Source: Agriterribacter humi
GTDB taxonomy: Bacteria; Bacteroidota; Bacteroidia; Chitinophagales; Chitinophagaceae
NCBI RefSeq assembly: GCF_009192765.1
Contig: NZ_VOHQ01000017.1
Coordinates: forward strand, 1-64,000
Direction of reading: 5' to 3'
Length of the DNA stretch: 64,000 bases
Below are positions 36,990-46,600 of the stretch, piece after piece; position 1 is the stretch's first letter; each line of letters begins with the position of its first letter. Under the pieces are notes generated by a model. That model did not search any database. It had not been told where the DNA came from and was given only the letters and a program-made list of their open reading frames with translations. Made by a program: the position numbers and the translations under genes.

Positions 36990-39455
36990 TTGGCTAACAC
37001 CAAAGCTATATTGTTTTTGCTATGCCTGTTCCCCATGCTCGTCATTGCACAGCAGTTGAACAATGTACTGTCTAACTCACCTCATTTATTCCCAACGACT
37101 TATAATACTAAAGTAGATAGTTTAATACTTCCCTTTAAAGCATATTACAACGCAGGCGACAGCACTGTTTATTATCTTCTTTTTATTGCCGGAGTTTGCA
37201 AAGGAAATTATTACTCGAAGCATATTTTCAAATCACAGCCTTTACCAGTACAAGCCCAAACAGTCATTTCTAAAGAACCAGTCTTGTCTCATGCCATTCC
37301 GGGCATACACGGAGATGTGAGCTATGATTTCTTTTATCGTTCTGCTATGGATACGCCATACGCCGGCGATCATATTATGCAGCATAGTGCCCGTACAAAC
37401 ATTTATATCACAATCAAAAAAACATTGCCTGTAGCTATCCATATCAATACCCGGCAAAGCAATTCCTGGCTTTTTAAAAACTACATAGACGCCAGTATTG
37501 AATTTGACGGGCAGGCCTGGCAATCTGGTTTAAAGGAAAAACTGAAGGCTAAGATGATGGAGCAAATACGGAAAAGCAATACGGATAGTTTGCTGTATGC
37601 CGGTTTGCAAAAAAAATACACTTTACAGCAACAACTCAGTCAATGGCTGCAGGATGGGCGCCAGATCCAGCAATTGATGGATAGCCGCCAGTCTGTTGCC
37701 TCCATTATGAGCGACACGGATATTTCAGAATACACTAAGAAGATATTGGAAGAAAGCGTAAAAATCTGTTTACAGGATACAATGCAAAATGCAGTGTCAT
37801 ATGTAAGTGAGCGTACAGATTATACACAATGGATGCACAAAGGCGCGGCGCTTTCCGGTAATATAAAAAGACTCAATGTTCTAAAAAAACAAGATATGTC
37901 CTCCATTACAACAACAGCGCTTAGTGGTAAGCAGGAAAAGGCAATTGCGTATTTAAAGGAGTATATGGAGAAGAAGGAAAAATACAAACAGGTTTCAGAC
38001 GAAGTGCAACAATGGGAAGAAAAATACAACAAAGAAAAAACATCAACCCGGCAGGCAATGGATTCTGTTCGTCAACTTGTTGATGCAACAGATGACCCGG
38101 CTGTATTGCAAAGCCTGGTTAAAAAATACGGGCTCGACAGCAATAGCACCTATCGCCGGGTAAAACAACTGATGGCGATTAAAAGATTTTCCATTGGTCG
38201 TAGTATGGTTGATTACTCTGAGCTTTCTGCAAAGAATATAAGTGTCACAGGTGTAAATGCAGTCTACAATGACCGGTTCTATTATGCAGTGGCCGCAGGC
38301 ACGGTGGATTATCGTTACCGCGATTTTATTGCAAACCGCAGTCGTGTACCAGGGCAATGGCTTACCCTGGTAAGAGCGGGTATTGGGAAAAAAGAAGCCA
38401 ACAGTTTAATACTTACCGCATACAGGGGCAGCAAGCAGGCTCCGGGCTTTGCCGGTAATAATGAACCATTGACGAATCCCGTGCTGGGCATCACTCTTGA
38501 AGGAAGGTATTACCTGAACAAGCACAATTATATTATTGTGGAAATAGCTAAATCCTCCTACCCGAAATACGCTCCTTTACAAAACCTTCCTGCCGGCAGT
38601 GGTCGCTCAGCAAAGCCATCCGCATTGTCTGACCGCAGCAATGAAGCGTATTCCATTCAGTTGTTTTCTAATATTCCTTCTACCGCTACCCGCATGTACG
38701 GGCAATACAAACGCATGGGACTTAACTTTCAATCCTTTACGGTTTTTAATTACAATGCACAGTATTCCGCCTGGCAGCTAAGGGCCGACCAGTATTTCTT
38801 TAAAAGAACCTTGTTTGTAACGGCATCCGTAAAAAACAATGAATACAATTCACCTTACACCATTTATAATTATAAAAGCAATGCCATTTTTAAAAGCATC
38901 CAGGCAACGTTGCGCATGAAAAAATGGCCGCTAATTTCTGCAGGCTATATGCCTTCTTCGCAATTGAACATAGTGGGCAGTGAAGTGATGGAAACCCGCT
39001 TTAATATGATCATGGCTACAGCCAGTTATATGTACAGGGTAAAACAGTATAATATGCATGTATCTGCCATGTACAGCAAATTCTTTAACGATGCCGGCCA
39101 ACAAAACTTCGTATATTATAATGCCAGTACCTGGATGTTTAATCACAGTATTGCAGGGCGGGGGTATACATTTAACTCGATGCTTTCCCTCAGCTACAGC
39201 CAGGATTATAAGCTGGTTACGGCAGACGAGGGCATACAATACACTATCAGTAAATGGCTCACAGCCGGTGGAGGATTAAAGTTGAACGGGATGAACGGGC
39301 AACCTGCTAAATTGGGTTATTACGGCAATGCACAGGTGCAATTGAATAAACCGGGGCAAGTGAGTATTTCGTTCGACCGTGGCTTTTTACCGGCAGTGTC
39401 GCAAACCTTGTTGCCAAATGATATGTTCCGCATCATCTATTTCAAAACATTTTAA
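36990..39455 (+). CDS. Predicted outer membrane beta-barrel protein with coiled coil, RHS-locus associated
   Basis: I do not know a named family. The TTG start gives a clear signal peptide (MANTKAILFLLCLFPMLVIA, then QQ). Residues ~180 to 380 are rich in K, E and Q with coiled-coil-like runs (LKEKLKAKMMEQIRKSNTDS, KEYMEKKEKYKQVSDEVQQW). From about residue 400 to the end alternating strands appear (RYYLNKHNYIIVEIAKS, QYSAWQLRADQYFFKRTLFV, AQVQLNKPGQVSISFDRGF) and the protein ends in FKTF, the aromatic C-terminus typical of outer membrane barrels. At 821 residues it is first of the co-directional genes leading to the giants. Possible roles are export, display or anchoring of the RHS proteins; this is inference from position. 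Confidence 0.8.
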   Translation: MANTKAILFLLCLFPMLVIAQQLNNVLSNSPHLFPTTYNTKVDSLILPFKAYYNAGDSTVYYLLFIAGVCKGNYYSKHIFKSQPLPVQAQTVISKEPVLSHAIPGIHGDVSYDFFYRSAMDTPYAGDHIMQHSARTNIYITIKKTLPVAIHINTRQSNSWLFKNYIDASIEFDGQAWQSGLKEKLKAKMMEQIRKSNTDSLLYAGLQKKYTLQQQLSQWLQDGRQIQQLMDSRQSVASIMSDTDISEYTKKILEESVKICLQDTMQNAVSYVSERTDYTQWMHKGAALSGNIKRLNVLKKQDMSSITTTALSGKQEKAIAYLKEYMEKKEKYKQVSDEVQQWEEKYNKEKTSTRQAMDSVRQLVDATDDPAVLQSLVKKYGLDSNSTYRRVKQLMAIKRFSIGRSMVDYSELSAKNISVTGVNAVYNDRFYYAVAAGTVDYRYRDFIANRSRVPGQWLTLVRAGIGKKEANSLILTAYRGSKQAPGFAGNNEPLTNPVLGITLEGRYYLNKHNYIIVEIAKSSYPKYAPLQNLPAGSGRSAKPSALSDRSNEAYSIQLFSNIPSTATRMYGQYKRMGLNFQSFTVFNYNAQYSAWQLRADQYFFKRTLFVTASVKNNEYNSPYTIYNYKSNAIFKSIQATLRMKKWPLISAGYMPSSQLNIVGSEVMETRFNMIMATASYMYRVKQYNMHVSAMYSKFFNDAGQQNFVYYNASTWMFNHSIAGRGYTFNSMLSLSYSQDYKLVTADEGIQYTISKWLTAGGGLKLNGMNGQPAKLGYYGNAQVQLNKPGQVSISFDRGFLPAVSQTLLPNDMFRIIYFKTF

Positions 39456-39464
39456 ATACAGCAT

Positions 39465-40580
39465 ATGAGGAGCCTGAACATTTGCGTATTCATTTTTGGG
39501 GTGATTTTCTTAACAACCATTGCTGCAAGCGGGCAAATACTTATTAATCCGCAATTGCCTGCTGCCGGACTATTGCACAAAAACCAGCTTTGGAATATTT
39601 TGCTCATCAGCAATTACAATTATAGCATCAGCGCACAGGTGCAAATGACGATGATTGATATGCACTCGGGACAAAAAATATTAACGGGCATATCAGGGCC
39701 TATTACAATTGCCAAGGGTGTAAAGCAATTAAAGGAATCCGACCTGGAACCGGTACAATACAGTTACTCCGGGTCGAATATCTCATTAACCGGCAATGCG
39801 GCGGGAATGCTGATTACCGGAAAATATATGGTATGTTATACGCTAATTACTACCGACAATAAAACGGAGCTTCCTGTTTTGAAAGAATGTGTGCCTGTGG
39901 AAATAGAACCGCTTGCGCCCCCACAATTAATAACACCGGCCGATACATCATGGGTGGAAAGCCATTATCCCAGTTTTACATGGCTTCCACCGTCACCTGC
40001 GGCTATGGTTCCTCAATTGCATTATGAAATATTACTGGTTGAGATAAAAAAAGGGCAAAATGCATATGACGCTATTCAAAAAAATACACCTGTTTATATG
40101 GACAGATATTTATCAACAGCCTTCCTGCTTTATCCTTCGTCTGCCCAATCATTAGAGCCGGGTAAACATTATGCGTGGCAGGTGATTGCCAGAAACGGTG
40201 AGGCATACGCGCAAAAGACGGAAGCATGGAGTTTTAAAGTTAAGACAGACTCCACCATTATTGAAATTGACGCTAACGCCTACCCGAAATTAGGAAGGGG
40301 TTATGATGCGCATTCCTATATATGCCGGGGCAATATGAAATTTGAATACAATAATGAAACAGGCGATTCATTGGTGAAGGTAGCAGTATACGAATGGCAG
40401 GGCGAACAAAAAATGGAAGTAGAAAGCAGGGAGATTCGTATGAAGCCCGGGCAAAATTTTATCGAAATGGAGACAGACGGCATTGGAAAATATAAAAGCG
40501 GACAACAGTATTTAATTGAGGTAATAAATAACCGGAAAGAAACTTGGAATCTGAAGTTTAAGTATGTAAGGGACGAATAG
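39465..40580 (+). CDS. Secreted protein with a fibronectin-III-like domain
   Basis: A 371-residue exported protein: signal peptide MRSLNICVFIFGVIFLTTIA, then SGQILINPQLPAAGL, a common beginning in Bacteroidota RHS loci. The N-terminal half is beta-rich. A fibronectin-III-like unit lies at about residues 150 to 265 (PPQLITPADTSWVESHYPSF, GKHYAWQVIARNGEAYAQKT). It begins 9 bp after the stop of the beta-barrel gene, so the two are co-translated. It probably works on the outer surface together with the barrel protein. The exact function is unknown. Confidence 0.8.
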   Translation: MRSLNICVFIFGVIFLTTIAASGQILINPQLPAAGLLHKNQLWNILLISNYNYSISAQVQMTMIDMHSGQKILTGISGPITIAKGVKQLKESDLEPVQYSYSGSNISLTGNAAGMLITGKYMVCYTLITTDNKTELPVLKECVPVEIEPLAPPQLITPADTSWVESHYPSFTWLPPSPAAMVPQLHYEILLVEIKKGQNAYDAIQKNTPVYMDRYLSTAFLLYPSSAQSLEPGKHYAWQVIARNGEAYAQKTEAWSFKVKTDSTIIEIDANAYPKLGRGYDAHSYICRGNMKFEYNNETGDSLVKVAVYEWQGEQKMEVESREIRMKPGQNFIEMETDGIGKYKSGQQYLIEVINNRKETWNLKFKYVRDE

Positions 40581-40619
40581 GTTACAGGGTACAAGTTACA
40601 GGGTACAAGTTACAGGGTT
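40581..40619 (+). repeat. 14-bp tandem repeat before the first giant gene
   Basis: GTTACAGGGTACAA is repeated exactly twice (40581-40594, 40595-40608), followed by a partial third copy. Related phrases (GGTTACGGGGTCGGGTTTCAGGGG) continue to ~40660. Such arrays may arise by slippage. Confidence 0.75.
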
Positions 40620-40687
40620 CAACGGCAAGTTTTAGGTTACGGGGTCGGGTTTCAGGGGAACAGCTAACTTATAAAAACACCATATCA

Positions 40688-43600
40688 ATGATCCACCAGT
40701 TTTTGAGCAGGCACCGGAAGGGAGCCGCTGCTATATTATTGTCGGTATTCTTTTCACAATTATGTTGTTCCCTGTATGGAATTCAATGGACTGCTGTTTC
40801 GGTTAACACATTTTATTCATACCGTGATGTAAATTCGTACATGCCCGCGATTTTTCCGGATGATATGTTACGTAATACTATTGTAAAAAATCCTACAACA
40901 ACTCCCGCTCCTATTTCGCATCTTCCATCGGAAAATAATAATGATATAAAGAACAGAAGGGAACGAAAAAATACATTTTCAGGTCCCGGTCCGGGCCAAC
41001 CGGAAATGCAAAGTTTTCAAAGTGTAAACAGCAATAACCTGGTTGATCTGTTTAGTGGCGATTTCTCTTATTCCATACCGTTGCTTGATGCAGGTGGTTA
41101 TGCTGTTAATATTCATTACCGCAGCGGTATTACTATGGATCAGGAAGCCAGTTGGGTAGGATTGGGATGGAACATTAATCCAGGTTCTATTGGAAGAAAT
41201 ATGCGTGGATTACCTGATGACTTTAATGGGGAGGATGTGGTTACAAAAACAAATTCCCTGCGCCCCAACTGGACAGCGGGTGGAAATATTGCTTTCGGAA
41301 TGGAACTTTTTGGACTGGAATTAAACAATTTCAATATTGGTTTAAATGGCTCCTTGTTCTACAATAATTATAAAGGCATTGGACTTTCGGCAGGCGCTTC
41401 TGTGGGCTATCAGTCATCTATTGGAAGTAAGGGTTCCTTTACGGCTGGTCTGGGACTGCAATCCAATTCGCAAAGCGGGGTAAGCATTGCGCCATCATTT
41501 GAACTGGAATATAAAAGAAAAAATGCGGAAGTTACAGGTATACAAACCAGTGGCTACTCCGTCAGCTCATCATTCAGCACCCGCAGCGGATTACAGTCTT
41601 TAAGCATTGCATCAAAGGGCAGGATTAAGTACAAAGATGATAATAAGAATAATATATCTGCTAATAGCGCTTCATCCTATACCGCTTCACGTGATCTGGT
41701 GAATATTTCATTCGCCCACCAGGCCTATACCCCGTCTGCCAGTATACCCTTTACCAGCTACCAGTTCAGTTTTAATCTGAAACCCGGTGGTGAAGTTTTT
41801 GGCGCACACCCCAATGTTTCCTTCGGTGGTTTTTTTTCACGGCAATATATAGCCGAAGATGATAAAAAGCAAATGCTTCCGGCCTTTGGTTATATGTATT
41901 ATCAAAAAGCCCGCAATATTTCAAACGCATTGTTGGACTATAACCGGGAGAAAGAACTTACTTACCGGGCCACTCCTCCTACCCCGCATATTGCTATTCC
42001 AAATTATACCTATGATGTATATAGCATTACTGCTGAAGGAACAGGTGGTATGTTCCGCCCTTACCGTGGAGATATTGGGTATGTGAGAGATGCAGATATT
42101 CGTTCCAAAAGTTTAGACGGAAGCATCTCTTTAGACCTGGGAGCAGGTAACCTTGTGCATGCAGGTTACGATGTGCGTGTGAATTCGGCTGTAACCGCTA
42201 ACAGCGCCTGGACCGAAGGCAACCTGCTGGCTACACAATTGCCTTTTAAAGAAGCCGATAGTAGTTTTGAGTCCGTTTATTTTAAGAACCCTGCGGAAAA
42301 AACCATTAACCTGCAAAGTTATTATGATAGATTGGGTGACACAGACCCGGTATTGCCTGTAATGAGCGCCAACGATGATCCCACACTCTCGCCATTCATT
42401 CAACGGTATAAAAACCTGTTGCCTTATGGCAATGAAATTAAGATAGACTCCCTGCAAACTATAAAGCGCCACAGGGATAAACGAAGCCAGGTGATCAGCT
42501 ACTTAACTGCCGCTGATGCGGGATGGTTTGGCTTAGATAAAAAAATATCCATCTATCCTGTAAATACTTTTTTTGCAGGCAAATGTGATGTGCCTGTTTG
42601 CAACGACCCCGATCCTCAAAATTGCAAAACAATAGCAACGGAAACTCGTACCGCATCTTTTCGAAAAAAGCATCATCTCTCTGAAATAACCGTGCTGAAT
42701 GCAGATGGCAGGCGATATGTGTATGGTCTGCCTGTTTATAATACGATGCAGAAAGATGTGAGCTTTAGCGTAGACAAAAGTGGTGCTGATATACAAACCG
42801 GGTTAGTAGCATATTCACCGGGATTGGATAATACTACCCGCAATACAAAAGGGAAGGATAATTTTTACGGGGCGGAAGAGATACCGGCCTATGCACATTC
42901 TTTTTTGCTTACAGGAATTGTTTCAGCAGATTATGCGGATAAAACCGGCGATGGTATAACCGATGATGATATGGGTGATGCCGTAAAATTCAATTACAGC
43001 AGGATCTACGGCAATGATAATATGTTTCGCTGGCGTGTACCCTTTGCTCAAAATAATGCTACATACAATGAAGGATTGAAAACGGATAACAGCGATGACA
43101 AAGGCAGCTATATCTACGGACAAAAAGAAATATGGTATCTCCATTCGCTTGAATCGAAATCCATGATCGCCACTTTTACACTCAATGATCCGCAAAAAGG
43201 AGAATTAAGGGAAGATGCTTACGGATCAAAAGATGAAAACGGGGGAACAGACCTGCAACTGCCCCTCCGGTACCTTAAACAAATTGATTTGTACAGTAAG
43301 GCAGACTATATCAAAAACCATGATGCAGCCAAACCCGTTAAAACTGTTCATTTCGAATACAATTATGAGCTTTGCCAGGGTGTACCCTCCTCCTCTTCCG
43401 GCAAAGGAAAATTGACCTTAAAAAAAATTTGGTTTACTTATAATAAGAATGACAAGGGGCAAAAAAATCCTTATGTTTTCCTGTATCACCCGCAGAATGC
43501 AAATGATCCCAATAGCATTCCCAAAGCAGCTTACAATCCCGCATATGACCCTAAAGGTTTCGATCGCTGGGGCAATTATAAAGATGCCGGAAACAACCCG

Positions 43601-46600
43601 GCGCAAATGAGCAATGCCGATTATCCCTATACGCTTCAAAATGGCAATGAAATCAACAATGGCAAATGGGACAGTGCAAAAGCCGCCGTGGGTGCAGCCG
43701 CATGGACGCTCAGCGATATCGTGCTTCCTTCCGGCGGACGAATGAATATACAATATGAATCTGACGATTATGCCTATGTGCAAAATAAAAGAGCCATGCA
43801 AATGTGCAGGATAATTGGTTTTGGTAGCTCCCCTGACCTGGGCAGGAAAACAAATGCTCTGTACGGCGTGGCCACAGAAGCGTATAAGGATAACCGGTAT
43901 ATATTCATCAAATTACCCTCACCCATAAGCGCCACAACATCTGCCGGAATTAAAAAAGAAATTTTACAGAAATATTTATCCGGAGCTTCCACATTATACT
44001 TCCGGCTCAGGGTGCAAATGCCTTCTGATATATATGGAGGTGGTGATGAGCAGGTAGCTACCTATGCACAATATGAAGATTACGGCTTAACCACCGACAA
44101 TAGTATTGCCTGGATCAAAATAAAAGGAACGGACATATTAAAGCCCGGTGATGGAGATGCAAGTCCGTTGGCTAAAACAGCGTTGCAGGTTTTAAGACTT
44201 AATCTGCCTTCCAAAGCTTATCCGGGTTCCGACCTTAACGGAGATTTCGATGCGCTGGCATTAGTAAAGGCCACATTTGCCGTAATGGGCAGCATCAGTG
44301 AATTGTTTTTAAAATTCCCGGTGCAGGCCAGGATAAGAGGCTGGGCGAAAAGGGTAAATACGGAACAATCTTTTGTACGACTGAATAACCCTGAATATAA
44401 AAAATATGGCGATGGGTTAAGAGTTAAGCGGATAACGATTTATGATAACTGGAATAAAATGACTGCAGGGGCCGAACAGGATGCTACTTACGGGCAGGAA
44501 TATGTGTATACAACTGTAAAAGATATGAATGGCGTTAAAATGCGCATAAGCAGCGGTGTGGCAAGTTACGAACCCGGTATTGGTAATGAAGAGAATCCTT
44601 TTCGCGAACCCATTGAGTATAATGAGCAGATAGCACCACTGGCGCCTGTTAATAATATGTATTCTGAATATCCCCTGGGAGAAGCCTTTTTCCCTTCGGC
44701 CGCTGTAGGCTATAGTAAAGTAAGGATACATACTATTCATTATAAAGATGTGAAATCGGCAAATGGTTATGAAGAATCGGAATTCTATACCACTTATGAT
44801 TTTCCTACTATAGTGGAGCATACGCCATTAGAAAAAAGAAAATACAATTCGGAGAACCTGCTGCAAATTTTGAACCTGTATTCAAAAAAAGCACTGGCTT
44901 TTTCGCAGGGCTTTAAAATAGAAACCAACGATATGAATGGCAAACCAAAAGGCTCAGCTTCTTATCCGGAAAACGATCCGGATAACCCTTTGGCTTATAC
45001 GAAATACTATTACAAAGTGGAACAAGAAAATGCGGAGTTCAAACGATTGTTCAATACTGTGGCGGTTGTTGATTCGGCCAATGGTCATATCAATATGCAG
45101 GCACAGGTGGGAAAAGATGTTGAACTGATGGTTGATATGAGGGAGCAGGAATTCAAATCGCAGGGCGCAGGTATTGAATTTAATATAGATGGGTTTATGG
45201 CCGGCCCTATTCCTGTAACCATTCCATTTCCATGGCTGATGCCGCATTTTGAAATGAGCCGCTACCGGTCGGCCGCTATTACCAAAGTAGTGCAGCGCTA
45301 TGGTATTATTGATAAAGTAATGGTATATGAGAAGGGCAGTTTGGTTACCACTGAAAATCTTTTATACGATGGCGAAACGGGCGATGTTTTATTAACCCGC
45401 ACTCAAAATGAATTCAATGATCCGGTATACCAGTTCAATTACCCCGCGCATTGGGCTTATAGCGGTATGGGGGCGGCTTATAATAATATCGCTGCTGTTT
45501 TTCATGATATCACTTTCAGCAATGGAAAAATTATAAATGCCCCGGGCTATCCCGCTATTGAAAAATATTTTGAAAGCGGTGATGAGATCAAAGTATTTAA
45601 CGGACTTGAAAGACTGGCGGAGCAAAATGGCATAAATGTATGTACGGGTTTTGGTATTTGTAACGACCCCGTTATGGGTGCTACCACCGCTAAAAAACTA
45701 TGGGCCATACATTCTTCTAAAATTCACCTTAACAAAGGATTGACGGGCATGTATTTTATTGATGAAGATGGAAGGTTTTTTACCGGAACGGGTAACGATT
45801 TACAAATACTTCGTTCCGGCAAACGAAATATGGCCGCTACCAGTATAGGCAATATCGTAAGCCTGCAGAACCCTGTGCAACAGGTAGCAGGAAAGTGGAA
45901 ATTGGTGTTGAATGCTGCTACTAAAGTGATTCATACTTCAGCTCTTTCGTACAATGATTTCTGGAAAGTGGAAGATGCGCGATACCAACCGGTAACGGTT
46001 ACTACAAGAACAAACGCGGTGAAAAAAATAATACTTAATCCCCTGCCGGATCAAACATTTTCAATAAGCCGCGATTTTAAACAAAAAAGATTGGGTGGCA
46101 TTGACAATGAAGATATTCGCCCCTTTGTTAACACCCCTTATTTTGAATGTACAGAAAATACGCCTGAGCGGAGGTTTGACCGAAGAGAAGCGCATGTATT
46201 GGAAAGCTGGATGAAATTTGATTTTAGTATGCTGCCTGCGAATGCTACTATAATAAAAGCTGAACTTAAACTTCAGCCTCACCTGGGAGATCATACAGAA
46301 ACCAGGGGATATGCGGATCACAGGAATCATGAGGCATTACATCCGCACAATAGCGGGCAATACGATAACGAGGCTAAAATTCAATTGGACTTAAACACCG
46401 TATTAAATAACGTATATCTTAATGCATTAAGAGACAACGATGCGGACACAAGGAGTATATTTAATGGAAATAACCTGGGTAGCTCCTCATCCAGGGTTTT
46501 CGCAACCGATAAACAAAACAATTATATTATAAATGTAAAGAGCCTCGTAAATGAGTCACTATCTAAAGCTTCGCGCCCCGGCTGGTTTAGAATAAAAGCA

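Noticed and set aside
40581..40619. CRISPR-like array
   Set aside because: The 14-bp units are directly adjacent without spacers, so this is a simple tandem repeat.
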